NCBI GenBank assembly: GCA_947174965.1
Contig: CAMWKY010000010.1
Span: forward strand, 1 to 18,288
Direction: 5' to 3'
Length of the DNA: 18,288 bases
DNA from: an uncultured Ruminococcus sp.
GTDB lineage: Bacteria > Bacillota > Clostridia > Oscillospirales > Ruminococcaceae
Below the pieces are notes generated by a model that was given only the letters and a program-made list of their open reading frames with translations, was not told the origin of the DNA and ran no database searches. Of this stretch, positions 1-10,642 are shown piece by piece (within the stretch, counting starts at the first letter, position 1; every line of letters starts with the position of its first letter). A program made the position numbers and the translations under genes.

Positions 1-2
1 CA

Positions 3-1337
3 TATTGTCTTAACAACAATAAAATACCTGCTATTGGTGTAAAGACGTGGATTGACCCGCTCAAACCTGTTAGTTTCAACGGCTCGGACGCTATATTCAG
101 TGTGGGAACGGAATTTCAGAAAAATATCGTCATGACAACATATGCCCCCGTTCTGAGTGAAGCATTTCTTAATGTGCTTGGTCTTAGTGTGAACATCATC
201 ATAAACGTGAAATCAGATGAGGATTTTATGATGAGAAAGATTCCTACAGATGCCGAACTTGACCAGAAAAATGCTGAACTTCAGCAGACTTACAAATTTG
301 CAAACTATGATTATACTTTTGACACGTTTATTGAAGGTCCTTCAAACAGCTTTGCCCTTGCTTGCAGTAAATCAGTTGCAAAAAACTGCGGAGACAAAGA
401 AGTATCAGGATATAATCCCCTTTTTATCTATGGTCCGTCGGGTATGGGAAAAACTCATCTTATCACTGCTATATCAAATGAAGTAAGAAGAACGCACCCC
501 GAGTTCAATGTTGTTTACATAACCAGCGAAACTTTTGCAAATGACCTTGTTGCTGCCCTGAAAACAAATCTTATTTCGGATTTTCAGGAGAAATACAGAA
601 CAGCTGATGTTCTGCTTATTGATGATGTTCAGTTCTTTGCAGGAAAAGAACGTATGCAGGAAGAATTTTTCCATACTTTCTACAAACTTCATCAGGAGGG
701 TAAACAGATTGTCATAACGTCCGATAAGCCACCGAAAGAACTTATCACACTGGAAGCCCGTCTTAGAACACGTTTTGAGGGCGGTCTTATTGCGGATATT
801 TCTGCTCCGGACTATGAAACACGTCTTGCTATCATCAACCGCAAGAGTGAACTGCTTGACCTTAAAATGCCTGCGGAGGTTTCGGAGTTTATGGCAAACA
901 GGCTCAAATCAAACATAAGACAGCTTGAGGGGGCTACTATACGTCTTAAAGCACTCAATCACTTCGCCGGAAGTCCTATTACTATCTCAATGGCTCAAAG
1001 CGTTATACGTGATGTTCTGACGAATGAACAGCCTATGCCTATAACCGTTGAGAAGATTATTTCTGAAGTTTCATCTGTCTATGGTGTTTCTCCGGAGGAC
1101 TTACGCTCCAATAAGCGTTCGCAACAGATTTCCATTGCAAGAAAAGTTGCTATCTATGTTGTGAGAGAGATTACTCAGATGCCACTTGCCTCTATCGGTA
1201 CTGAATTTGGCGGTCGTGACCACTCAACTATTGTGTATTCTGTAAACAGCATCTCTGATGCGATACAGAAAGATTCAAGTATGTCAAATCTTGTCAACGA
1301 TATTATTAAAAATATTAAAAATAAAAGCAAGTTTTGA
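3..1337 (+). CDS. dnaA: Chromosomal replication initiator DnaA (5' end missing)
   Basis: DnaA is the AAA+ ATPase that binds DnaA boxes at the origin, oligomerises and opens the DNA. The frame is open to the left edge: before the GTG at 102 it already encodes domain I sequence (TWIDPLKPVSF), so that GTG is internal and the true start lies upstream. 444 codons are visible; compared with B. subtilis DnaA, roughly 10-15 residues are missing. Domain I spans about 3-230 and a short linker follows. The AAA+ domain has Walker A GPSGMGKT at 432-455 and Walker B LLIDDVQF near 610-634. The C-terminal DNA-binding domain carries the signature GGRDHSTIVYSV near 1210-1245. It is followed directly by the box-rich origin, which suggests autoregulation through DnaA binding, although its promoter is not in view. 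Confidence 0.97.
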   Translation, partial: YCLNNNKIPAIGVKTWIDPLKPVSFNGSDAIFSVGTEFQKNIVMTTYAPVLSEAFLNVLGLSVNIIINVKSDEDFMMRKIPTDAELDQKNAELQQTYKFANYDYTFDTFIEGPSNSFALACSKSVAKNCGDKEVSGYNPLFIYGPSGMGKTHLITAISNEVRRTHPEFNVVYITSETFANDLVAALKTNLISDFQEKYRTADVLLIDDVQFFAGKERMQEEFFHTFYKLHQEGKQIVITSDKPPKELITLEARLRTRFEGGLIADISAPDYETRLAIINRKSELLDLKMPAEVSEFMANRLKSNIRQLEGATIRLKALNHFAGSPITISMAQSVIRDVLTNEQPMPITVEKIISEVSSVYGVSPEDLRSNKRSQQISIARKVAIYVVREITQMPLASIGTEFGGRDHSTIVYSVNSISDAIQKDSSMSNLVNDIIKNIKNKSKF

Positions 1338-2247
1338 TTAAATAAAAAAATTAAGTGGATTGTTGATTAAATTTTTTTACTTAAAAATGACTTTCAACAC
1401 TGTTTCAACAGGTTTTCAACATGTTTTCAACATATAATTAAATAAAAAAACCTTATTTACAATTAGCTGTTTAAGGCTATTCTAAGCGGAAAATTAAGGG
1501 TGTTGTTAAATATGTTGACTAAATCTTTCAACAGTTTCAACAATTTCCACAATGAACAAATTGTGAACAAAAAAAAGTTACAAAACAATTTCGAAAAAGT
1601 TACAGAAAATTTGGTGCAACTTTTGAAAAAAGTACTGTTTTTGATGAGTTTTCAACAGCTTTCAACAGTTTTTCCACAATTTCAGAATTTACTGTTTAGG
1701 GCTACATATTGATGAGAATCAAGTATCATTCAAAACCGATTGTTGAAAACTAAGTTGAATATTTCAACAGTTAACCGAGGTTAACAATAATTACAAAATA
1801 GTGACAAGTGGTTACAATCATTCCACAATTTCTCAACGTTGAAAAGTGTTGAAAACTGAATCAAAAAATGAGTTTTCCACACACTTTCAACAATTTACAC
1901 TTTCAACGTTGAAAACTTTTCAATTGAGTTCAGGGCTGTATGAAGCGGATAATCACAAATAAAAAAATTTAATTATATCTTGTTTCAACAGTTTCAACAA
2001 TTCAGTTTCAACAGTTTCAACAGCAAATCCGGAAAAATTGCGAAGAATTGATTAAAATATTTGTGTTTCAACAGGTTTTCCACATTTTGTCCACAATTTC
2101 TCCACAGCTTTCAACAGAAAATTTTGAAAGTCCAAAGTTTTCCACATTTTTCCACAATTTATCAACAGTCAATTGTTGAAAACTTTTGGCTATATATGGT
2201 CGTTTGAAGCACTTTTCCACAGTTTCAACACCCCCAACAACAACAAC

Positions 2248-2308
2248 AAAAAATATATTTTTTTTATTTTTATTTTTTTTTGATTTTTTTTGATTTTTTT
2301 ATTTGTTA
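2248..2308. other. Candidate DNA unwinding element
   Basis: This ~60-bp tract is almost pure A/T, with long T-runs broken by TGATTTTTT and ATTTT. It lies directly after the last DnaA-box-like site (2213-2221) on the dnaN side of the origin. That position, next to a box cluster and before dnaN, matches unwinding elements in Firmicutes origins. The function is inferred from composition and position. Confidence 0.6.
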
Positions 2309-2322
2309 CACAATGGTAACAA
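2303..2322. promoter_or_regulatory. 7-bp inverted repeat at the edge of the AT-rich tract
   Basis: TTGTTAC (2303-2309) and GTAACAA (2316-2322) form a perfect inverted repeat around a 6-bp centre. It sits between the T-rich tract and the 30-bp direct repeats upstream of dnaN, and could be a protein-binding operator. GGTTAC/GTTAAC-like words also occur near 1778-1815. The function is unknown. Confidence 0.45.
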
Positions 2323-2382
2323 CAGTATCCAGCTAATACTCAATCATTCAATCAGTATCAAGCAGATACTCAATCATCTATT
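2323..2382. repeat. Two tandem 30-bp direct repeats upstream of dnaN
   Basis: Copies start at 2323 and 2353. Both share AGTATC, then AGC, then ATACTCAATCAT, with only a few differences. Each copy contains an imperfect dyad (AGTATC ... GATACT, or AATACT in the first). They end just before the dnaN ribosome-binding site GGAGG (2390-2394). They could be iteron-like protein sites in the origin or operators for dnaN. Confidence 0.7.
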
Positions 2383-2405
2383 AAAACTCGGAGGTTACAA
2401 GTCCT

Positions 2406-3551
2406 ATGAAATTTACTTGCAATAAAAATGAACTTAGCAAGGCTATCAGCAACATCTCTGGTGCTGTACCACAAAAATCAAACATTCAGGCTCTCGAAGG
2501 CATCAAAGTCAAGGTTTCATTGAATCAGATTGAACTTACTGCCTATGACCTTGAAAAAGGAATCAAGACAAACATAACTGCAACAGCAGACTCTGAATAT
2601 GAGTTTGTGGCAAGTGCAAAGCTTTTCAGTGAATTTACAAGAAAAATGAACGGTGATGACATTACAGTTGAACTTGATGAAAACAATGTTGTAAAGCTTC
2701 TTAGTCAGTCAACGGAGTGTAGTTTTTCTGCTTTGTCTGCTAATGAATATCCTGAACTTCCTGCTGTTGACGTAAAAAGAAGTTTTCATATAAGTCAGGC
2801 AAAACTTAAAACTATGATAAACATGACAAGCTATGCAGTATCTCAAAATGAAAGCAAGCCTATATTTACAGGTGAACTCTTTGACATTGCAAACAGTAAG
2901 CTTACTATTGTCGCTATAGACGGATTCCGTCTTGCAATAAAAAGCGAAGATGTCGGTACAAACGAAACCTACAGCTTTGTTGTCCCTAAAAAAACATTGC
3001 AGGAAGTCGCAGGTCTTCTTGCACGTGATGACAAGGAATCTGACAGCACTGACGATGAAAACAAGGAACAGAAAGAAAAAGAGTGTACAATCAGTGTAAA
3101 TGACAGGCACATTATCTTTGAAATCAATAATTTTTTCGTTATCTCACGTCTTCTTGAAGGCTCTTTCCATAACTACAAACTTAGTATACCAAACAGCTAC
3201 AAGACAGAAGTAATCATAAACAAATCCGACCTTATCAACAGTTTAGGAAGATGCTCCCTTGTTATCAATGAGAAAAATAAATGCCCTATACGCTGTGAAG
3301 TAAGCGGAGGTGTCATGAAGATAAGCTGTAAGACAACTATCGGCAGGGTAAATGATGCTATTCCTGCGGACATAAAGGGCGATTCCGTTACTATCGGTTT
3401 CAATCACAAGCTTGTCCTTGAGGCTCTGCGTGTTGCAGACGGAGATAAAATCAGAATCCGCTTGAATGGTGCAATGAAAGTTATTGAGATTCTGCCTAAT
3501 GAGGGTGAGGACTATATATACCTCATCATGCCGATACAGTTAAAAGGCTAA
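2406..3551 (+). CDS. dnaN: DNA polymerase III beta subunit (sliding clamp)
   Basis: DnaN forms the dimeric ring that tethers DNA polymerase III and repair enzymes to DNA. The 381-residue length is typical. The N-terminus [20 protein letters not shown] and the C-terminal LIMPIQL, equivalent to the usual MPMRL-type end, are diagnostic. Three clamp domains span about 1-120, 128-250 and 255-381. The second domain holds a strongly acidic stretch (residues about 208-227, rich in D, E, K and S) that looks like a loop insertion. ATG at 2406 is preceded by GGAGG at 2390-2394. It is the first gene of a compact run with yaaA, recF and remB. Confidence 0.97.
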   Translation: MKFTCNKNELSKAISNISGAVPQKSNIQALEGIKVKVSLNQIELTAYDLEKGIKTNITATADSEYEFVASAKLFSEFTRKMNGDDITVELDENNVVKLLSQSTECSFSALSANEYPELPAVDVKRSFHISQAKLKTMINMTSYAVSQNESKPIFTGELFDIANSKLTIVAIDGFRLAIKSEDVGTNETYSFVVPKKTLQEVAGLLARDDKESDSTDDENKEQKEKECTISVNDRHIIFEINNFFVISRLLEGSFHNYKLSIPNSYKTEVIINKSDLINSLGRCSLVINEKNKCPIRCEVSGGVMKISCKTTIGRVNDAIPADIKGDSVTIGFNHKLVLEALRVADGDKIRIRLNGAMKVIEILPNEGEDYIYLIMPIQLKG

Positions 3552-3564
3552 AGGAGTCTATATC

Positions 3565-3774
3565 ATGAATGAAATAAAAATAAACACGGAGTTTATAAAG
3601 CTTGATGCTCTGCTTAAATTCGCTTCGCTTGTCGGTTCAGGCGGAGAAGCAAAAGTGCTTATTCAGGACGGAAAAGTACTTGTCAACGGTGAAGTCTGTA
3701 CCATGAGAGGTAAAAAAATCCGTTCAGGTGATACTGTTGCAATTATCGGGGAAGATGAGGTTAAAGTAATTTGA
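3565..3774 (+). CDS. yaaA: S4-domain RNA-binding protein YaaA/RlbA
   Basis: This 69-residue protein consists of one S4-like RNA-binding fold: [11 protein letters not shown] near residues 10-20, then [18 protein letters not shown] and the [10 protein letters not shown] turn. This matches the small S4 protein regularly encoded between dnaN and recF in Firmicutes and implicated in ribosome assembly. It begins 13 bp after dnaN with AAGGAG upstream. Its stop TGA (3772-3774) overlaps the TTG start of recF, suggesting translational coupling. Confidence 0.92.
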   Translation: MNEIKINTEFIKLDALLKFASLVGSGGEAKVLIQDGKVLVNGEVCTMRGKKIRSGDTVAIIGEDEVKVI

Positions 3775-4880
3775 TAATTACTTTCGCTGAAATTGACGGA
3801 TTCAAAAATCTGTCGGGAATTTCATTCGCTCCCGACAAAAAATACAACATAATCGTCGGGGAAAATGCGCAGGGCAAGACAAATCTTTTAGAGGCTATGT
3901 GGATTCTTTCAGGCTGTAAGAGTTTTCGTGGCTCAAAAGAAAAAGACTATATAAATCTCTATGGAAACAGAATGTCCGCAAAAATAAAAGTTCTTGACAG
4001 TGTGCGTGAACAGAAGATTGAGTTTGACATGATTAAAAATGCAAACAAGAATATTGTGCTTAACGGCGTAAAGCAAAAGGGTACACGTGCGATTTTTGAC
4101 GTTTTCAAGTGCATTGCCTTTATTCCTGATGATGTTGAGATAATCAAAGGCTCTCCCGAAAAACGCAGAAATTTTATTGATATGGCATCTTCACAGCTTA
4201 ACCCTGCTTTTGTTGCCAATATTAATAAAAGCAATGTTATTATAAATCAGCGTAATGCTCTGCTTAAATTAATATTGCAGAACAAGGCAAAAGCGGATTC
4301 ACTTGAAATATGGGACAGACAGGCTTCTGTTGTCGGGGCTGAAATATCGTATATGCGTTATGGATATATCAAAAAAATCAATGAAATATGCGGAAAGCTC
4401 TACAACACAATATCGGGCGGAAATGAACTGCTTGAACTTGAATATAAGTCCAATGTGTACAGATTATCTGATTTTGATGTGCCGATTGGAAATGATGCCA
4501 TAGAAAAATATTACAACAAAATGCGTGAATCGGCTGATTATGATATTCGCACTGGTACTACTCACACGGGTGTAAACAGAGATGATGTTATTATCAAAAT
4601 AAACGGCGTAAGCGCAAAGGACTACGGCTCACAAGGTCAGATTAAGTCAACTGCACTTGTCATGAAAATGGCGCAGGCTGAAATATTCATGAAAAAGTCA
4701 AAAGATGCTCCCGTTGTGTTTCTTGATGATGTTATGGGTGAACTTGATGAAAACCGTCAGAAATTTATCTTCGATATAATCAGGAATATGCAGGTTTTTC
4801 TTACAACACCAAATGAAAGTGCCATTCTGCCTGAAATCAAGGGGAAAATTCTCCGCATACACGGAGGTAAACTCATATGA
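3771..4880 (+). CDS. recF: DNA replication and repair protein RecF
   Basis: RecF is an SMC-like ATPase that binds gapped DNA and, with RecO and RecR, loads RecA at stalled or damaged forks. Walker A GENAQGKT lies at residues 30-37. The signature-like segment is [20 protein letters not shown]. Walker B with the D-loop ([13 protein letters not shown]) starts near residue 315. The length of 369 is normal. The start is TTG at 3771, which gives the canonical N-terminus ([14 protein letters not shown]) and overlaps the yaaA stop; a purine-rich GATGAGG lies about 10 nt upstream. The end overlaps the start of remB by 4 nt. Confidence 0.96.
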   Translation: MIITFAEIDGFKNLSGISFAPDKKYNIIVGENAQGKTNLLEAMWILSGCKSFRGSKEKDYINLYGNRMSAKIKVLDSVREQKIEFDMIKNANKNIVLNGVKQKGTRAIFDVFKCIAFIPDDVEIIKGSPEKRRNFIDMASSQLNPAFVANINKSNVIINQRNALLKLILQNKAKADSLEIWDRQASVVGAEISYMRYGYIKKINEICGKLYNTISGGNELLELEYKSNVYRLSDFDVPIGNDAIEKYYNKMRESADYDIRTGTTHTGVNRDDVIIKINGVSAKDYGSQGQIKSTALVMKMAQAEIFMKKSKDAPVVFLDDVMGELDENRQKFIFDIIRNMQVFLTTPNESAILPEIKGKILRIHGGKLI

Positions 4881-5137
4881 AAACAATCTATCTGCACATA
4901 GGCAACAATTATTCCGTTGATGTCCGTGAGATTATCGGCATCTTTGATATGGACAATACTACCGTCACAAGCTACACCAAAAAATTACTTGATACAGCAG
5001 AAAAAAACAGGAAAATATTTCTTGCAACCTATGAACTGCCAAAAACTTTCATACTCACCAATGACAAGGTGTATATTTCGCAGTTATCAGCAGGCACACT
5101 CAAAAAACGTCTCAAAAATGGCGGTGGATTTGATTAG
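4877..5137 (+). CDS. remB: RemB (YaaB) family extracellular matrix regulator
   Basis: This 86-residue protein resembles B. subtilis RemB/YaaB. The shared pattern is IHxG.....V..REIIGIFD near the N-terminus, an IL...KVYISQLSAGTLKKR segment and an acidic end. In B. subtilis the gene sits in the same place, between recF and gyrB, and is linked to control of biofilm matrix genes. The ATG at 4877 overlaps the recF stop (ATGA), so it is probably translationally coupled. The role in this organism is inferred from homology and position. Confidence 0.88.
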   Translation: MKTIYLHIGNNYSVDVREIIGIFDMDNTTVTSYTKKLLDTAEKNRKIFLATYELPKTFILTNDKVYISQLSAGTLKKRLKNGGGFD

Positions 5138-5274
5138 AAATTCAAAAACGCTCTCACACACTCTGTAGTGCGTTATAACAAGGGCGTAAATTACAGAGTG
5201 TAATTATACTATGGCGCACTTTCACGCGGCTTACAGCGCATTACAGAAGCTTTCAGGCATATTGAGGTGATTAT
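5138..5274 (+). promoter_or_regulatory. Leader with competing inverted repeats before the gyrB cluster
   Basis: A perfect 10-bp inverted repeat pairs 5158-5167 (ACACTCTGTA) with 5192-5201 (TACAGAGTGT). The word TCTGTAGTGCG (5162-5172), which overlaps its left arm, can instead pair with CGCATTACAGA (5237-5247) over 11 bp with one G-U. AGTGCG (5167-5172) can also pair with CGCACT (5215-5220). The alternatives are mutually exclusive, as in attenuators. TTACAG recurs at 5191, 5231 and 5241. The GAGGTG ribosome-binding site for the next gene follows at 5263-5268. There is no clear T-run, so transcription termination is not obvious. Confidence 0.5.
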
Positions 5275-5490
5275 ATGAAAACTAATGTCGATATGAGCAA
5301 TATTTCTATTGTGGACGGTGAACTAATTGACTATGAATACGAACAGCAGAAAATAAATGCAGAAGAAACAAAAAAGTTAAAAAAATTCTGGTTCAGGCTT
5401 ATTATATGGCTGACTTTTATTCTTCCGCTTGCTACTGCTGTAATCAGGCTTTTTATTGAGGTGGCAAGCTTTACAAGAAAATACAGCTAA
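5275..5490 (+). CDS. Small single-pass membrane protein, function unknown
   Basis: 71 residues: a charged N-terminal half rich in E, D and K (to about residue 42), one hydrophobic helix (about residues 43-63, FWFRLIIWLTFILPLATAV) and a short basic tail. A good ribosome-binding site (GAGGTG) precedes the ATG. The gene ends 21 bp before gyrB in the same orientation, so it is likely co-transcribed. I do not recognise the family. The topology is probably N-in with a membrane anchor near the C-terminus. Confidence 0.7.
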   Translation: MKTNVDMSNISIVDGELIDYEYEQQKINAEETKKLKKFWFRLIIWLTFILPLATAVIRLFIEVASFTRKYS

Positions 5491-7437
<1,947 letters not shown>

Positions 7438-7449
7438 CAAGGTGAAAAA

Positions 7450-7983
7450 TTGGAAAATAATATCAAACTTGAAAAGACTTACAAAATATCTGCCGATATT
7501 TTCCGTGACGGCATAACCGCTTACCAGAAAAAATTTGTCTATCCGAAAAGCTACGTTTTTATGTGCGTTTTTCTCGTACTTACGGCAAATTTCGTCTATG
7601 GAGCAGTAAAAGCACCCGACAATCAGCTTGCTTATCTGCTTGTTGTTGTCTGCCTTGCACTTGCTATAAGAGAATGGTATAATCCACGAAAAATGAAAAG
7701 AAATATCCTCGATACTCTGCGACAAATGGGCGAATCTGAATACAAAATAATTATCGGGGAAAGCTTTGTTGAGTTTTCCACAATTCAACGTGGAGATGTT
7801 GAAAACTCCGACGACGAAAATATCACGCCGACAAGGATTCAGACTGGCGAAAATATGCAGATTCTTGAATATGACCGCTTTTTTCTGCTTATCGACAATA
7901 AAGCTGTGTACTATATTCTGCCTAAAGAGTATTTTTCAGAAGATGAAACGGAAATTATCAGAAGTCTTGACAGCAAACAATAA
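7450..7983 (+). CDS. YcxB-like membrane protein between gyrB and gyrA
   Basis: 177 residues with two hydrophobic helices (about 34-52 and 58-74). A soluble C-terminal part has the YcxB-like pattern ILEYDRFFLLIDNKAVYYILPKEYF (residues 138-162). The start is TTG with AAGGTG 4-9 nt before it. It lies 12 bp after gyrB and 28 bp before gyrA, so it is probably part of the gyrase operon. No biochemical role is known to me for this family. An exact DnaA-box-like TTTTCCACA (7774-7782) and an opposed GTTGAAAAC (about 7799) lie inside the coding sequence. Confidence 0.8.
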   Translation: MENNIKLEKTYKISADIFRDGITAYQKKFVYPKSYVFMCVFLVLTANFVYGAVKAPDNQLAYLLVVVCLALAIREWYNPRKMKRNILDTLRQMGESEYKIIIGESFVEFSTIQRGDVENSDDENITPTRIQTGENMQILEYDRFFLLIDNKAVYYILPKEYFSEDETEIIRSLDSKQ

Positions 7984-8011
7984 AAAAATTATGTTCAGGA
8001 GGTAAATAAAC

Positions 8012-10642
8012 TTGCTTTACAATGATAACTCAAAAATAATCAATTCCGAAATTGTGGACGAAATGGAAAACTCCATGCTTCAATATGCAATGTCGGTTAT
8101 TGTTTCACGTGCGCTCCCTGATGTCAGGGACGGCTTAAAGCCTGTTCACCGTCGTATTTTGTATACGCTCTATGAAAATGGTCTTACGCCTGAAAAGGCT
8201 TACAGAAAATGCGCCGATACTGTCGGAGCTGTTCTCGGTCGCTATCACCCACACGGTGATGCATCTGTATATGATGCACTTGTACGTCTTGCGCAGGATT
8301 TTTCACTCCGCTATCCGCTTGTTGACGGTCACGGAAACTTCGGCTCAATTGACGGCGACAAGGCGGCTGCTTATCGTTATACTGAAGCTAAAATGGCGAA
8401 AATATGCCTTGATATGTTACTTGACATAAACAAGGAAACTGTCGGTTTCGTTCCGAACTATGATGACAGACTTAAAGAACCTGAAGTTCTGCCATCAAGA
8501 TTCCCGAATCTCCTCTGCAACGGCTCAACAGGTATTGCTGTAGGTATGGCGACTAATATCCCACCGCACAATTTAGGTGAAGTTGTAGATGCTTTACAAC
8601 TGCTCATAGATGACCCCGACTGCACTCTTGAACAGCTTATGGAGTGCATCAAAGGTCCTGACTTCCCTACAGGCGGTATTATTATGGGCAAATCGGGTAT
8701 ACGTGCCGCTTACGGAACAGGTCGTGGCAAAATTACTCTCCGAAGCCGTACACATTTTGAGGAAGTCAACGGCAGAAACTGCATTATTGTTGACGAAATC
8801 CCGTACATGATTAACAAGACTCTCATCATCAAGAACATCAATCAGCTCTGCAAAGACAAGAGAATTGAGGGCATCTATTATCTCCGTGACGAATCCGACA
8901 AGGACGGTATGAGAATAGTTATTGAGCTGAAAAGAGATGCTATACCACAGATTGTACTGAACAAGCTTTTTGCCCTTACAAAGTTGCAGGATACTGTTGG
9001 TATCATTATGCTTGCGCTTGTAAACGGTGAGCCGAAAATACTCACACTCAAAGAAACTTTACAGCATTATCTTGATTTTCAGGTGGACGTTATTCAGAGA
9101 CGTACTCGCTTTGAAATGAGAAAAGCTATCGAAAGAGCGCACATATTACAAGGCTTTATCCTTGCATCTGATTACACTGATGAGTGCATAAGAATTATCA
9201 GAGAAAGCAAAACCATTCCCGAAGCTAAACAGAATCTTATCAACCGTTTCAGTACTATTGATATGTCCGCTTTACTTGACCGCACTCAATATGATTTTAC
9301 GGGTCTGCACATACAAAAACAAATGGGTCTTTCAGATGAACAGGCAGAAGCTATTGTGCAGATGCGTTTAGGTGCTTTGACAGGTCTTGAACGACAGAAA
9401 ATTACTGACGAACTTTATGGACTGCTCACTAAAATTTCAGAATATGAAGATATTCTTGCTGACATCAACCGTGTATATGAGATAATCATGAACGACCTGA
9501 ATAATATCCGCAAGAAATTCAACGACAAGAGAAGAACTGATATTGAATCCGTAAGCGGTGAGGTTGATGTTGAGGACTTAATTCCGCATGAGGACTGCGT
9601 TGTCACTCTCACAAACAACGGCTATATCAAGCGTATGCCTGTAAGCGAATACAAGACACAAAAGCGTGGCGGTCGTGGTACAACAGGCATGAAACAGCGT
9701 GAACAGGATTTTGTTGAGGAAATGTTTATCTGTGGTACTCACGATAATATCCTCTTTATCTCAAACAAAGGTATCATGTACAAGCTGAAATGCTATGAAG
9801 TTCCCGACGGCTCAAAGGCTTCACGTGGTTTCAATCTCATAAATCTGTTACCGCTTACCGAAAATGAGCGTATTACAGCCATGATTAAAACAGCTGATTT
9901 CAGTGACGAAAGATTTATCACTATCGTAACCAAAAACGGCAAAATCAAAAGAACTAATCTTACTTTTTACAGAAATGTCCGCAAAAATGGTCTTATTGCA
10001 ATCGGTCTTGATGAGGGTGACGAAATTGCAGGCGTACGCATGACCAACGGAAAAGAACAGATTTTCATTGCAACAAGAAACGGCAGGGCTATAAGAATTG
10101 AGGAAGAAAAAGGACGTGCGCTTTCACGTTCCGCACATGGTGTGAGAGTTATTAAACTGCGTGACGACGATTATGTTGTGGGTATTGCAAGAGTACGTGA
10201 GGGGGCAACACTTCTTACCGTCACCGAAAAAGGCTATGGCAGACGTTCTGAAATCGACGGCTACAGAATACAGAATCGTGGCGGTTATGGTCTGACCAAC
10301 TACAAAGTTGACGATACAAGAGGTTATGTATGCGGTATCAAGATAGTTGACAATGATGATGATATTATCATGGTTTCAAGTGACGGTGTTATCATCAGAA
10401 TACTTGCAAGCGATATAAGCATAATGAGCCACTATGCAAAGGGTGTACGTGTTATGAGAGTAAATGAGGGAGCTGAAGTTGTCGCTTTCACACGTGCTGA
10501 ACATGACGACACTGAACAGACTGAAAAAGTTGAACAGCTTACAGAAGAACAGCTCCGACAGGAAGAAGCAGAAGCGCAGGAAGCTGAAAAAAATGAAGTG
10601 ACTGACGACAGCGATATTGAGGATATAACGGACGAACAGTGA
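8012..10642 (+). CDS. gyrA: DNA gyrase subunit A
   Basis: GyrA is the DNA cleavage and rejoining subunit of gyrase. The catalytic tyrosine is Y123 in [10 protein letters not shown]. The DNA-wrapping C-terminal domain has the GyrA box QKRGGRG at residues 550-556, which distinguishes it from ParC. The beta-pinwheel repeats follow (e.g. [14 protein letters not shown]). The helix bearing the quinolone-determining residues reads [10 protein letters not shown], giving Ala84 where E. coli has Ser83. The 876 residues include an extra ~45-residue acidic tail (about 832-876, rich in E, D and Q). The start is TTG at 8012, preceded by AGGAGG; no ATG fits near the conserved N-terminus. The stop overlaps the next gene's GTG. 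Confidence 0.97.
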   Translation: MLYNDNSKIINSEIVDEMENSMLQYAMSVIVSRALPDVRDGLKPVHRRILYTLYENGLTPEKAYRKCADTVGAVLGRYHPHGDASVYDALVRLAQDFSLRYPLVDGHGNFGSIDGDKAAAYRYTEAKMAKICLDMLLDINKETVGFVPNYDDRLKEPEVLPSRFPNLLCNGSTGIAVGMATNIPPHNLGEVVDALQLLIDDPDCTLEQLMECIKGPDFPTGGIIMGKSGIRAAYGTGRGKITLRSRTHFEEVNGRNCIIVDEIPYMINKTLIIKNINQLCKDKRIEGIYYLRDESDKDGMRIVIELKRDAIPQIVLNKLFALTKLQDTVGIIMLALVNGEPKILTLKETLQHYLDFQVDVIQRRTRFEMRKAIERAHILQGFILASDYTDECIRIIRESKTIPEAKQNLINRFSTIDMSALLDRTQYDFTGLHIQKQMGLSDEQAEAIVQMRLGALTGLERQKITDELYGLLTKISEYEDILADINRVYEIIMNDLNNIRKKFNDKRRTDIESVSGEVDVEDLIPHEDCVVTLTNNGYIKRMPVSEYKTQKRGGRGTTGMKQREQDFVEEMFICGTHDNILFISNKGIMYKLKCYEVPDGSKASRGFNLINLLPLTENERITAMIKTADFSDERFITIVTKNGKIKRTNLTFYRNVRKNGLIAIGLDEGDEIAGVRMTNGKEQIFIATRNGRAIRIEEEKGRALSRSAHGVRVIKLRDDDYVVGIARVREGATLLTVTEKGYGRRSEIDGYRIQNRGGYGLTNYKVDDTRGYVCGIKIVDNDDDIIMVSSDGVIIRILASDISIMSHYAKGVRVMRVNEGAEVVAFTRAEHDDTEQTEKVEQLTEEQLRQEEAEAQEAEKNEVTDDSDIEDITDEQ

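Larger units (their letters stand above)
1338..2405. other. oriC: Replication origin region (oriC) between dnaA and dnaN
   Basis: This 1,068-bp non-coding stretch is dominated by DnaA-box-like 9-mers. Exact TTTTCCACA occurs at 1670, 1873, 2076, 2138, 2148 and 2213. TTTTCAACA occurs at 1413, 1424 and 1649, and its reverse complement at 1741, 1847 and 2174. TTATCAACA occurs at 2159, and many TTTCAACA 8-mers lie between them. I saw no copy of the textbook TTATCCACA. A degenerate non-box motif (GGCTAYAT followed by GAAGCGG or similar) recurs near 1474, 1699, 1932 and 2189. The dnaA-dnaN gap is a standard origin position in Firmicutes. Just after dnaA, AT-only sequence with a repeated TTGATTAAAT (1334 and 1363) could serve as a weak terminator. 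No convincing gene lies here. Confidence 0.88.

Noticed and set aside
102..104. GTG as the dnaA start codon
   Set aside because: The same frame is open to the left edge and already encodes domain I residues (TWIDPLKP) before it, so the GTG is internal.
1500..1712. 70-residue open frame in the origin
   Set aside because: Its protein (NSFNNFHN..., QQLSTVFPQF) is translated DnaA-box-like repeats, and it has no convincing ribosome-binding site.
5205..5210. TATACT as a -10 element before the gyrB cluster
   Set aside because: No acceptable -35 lies 16-18 bp upstream (GGGCGT at that spacing).
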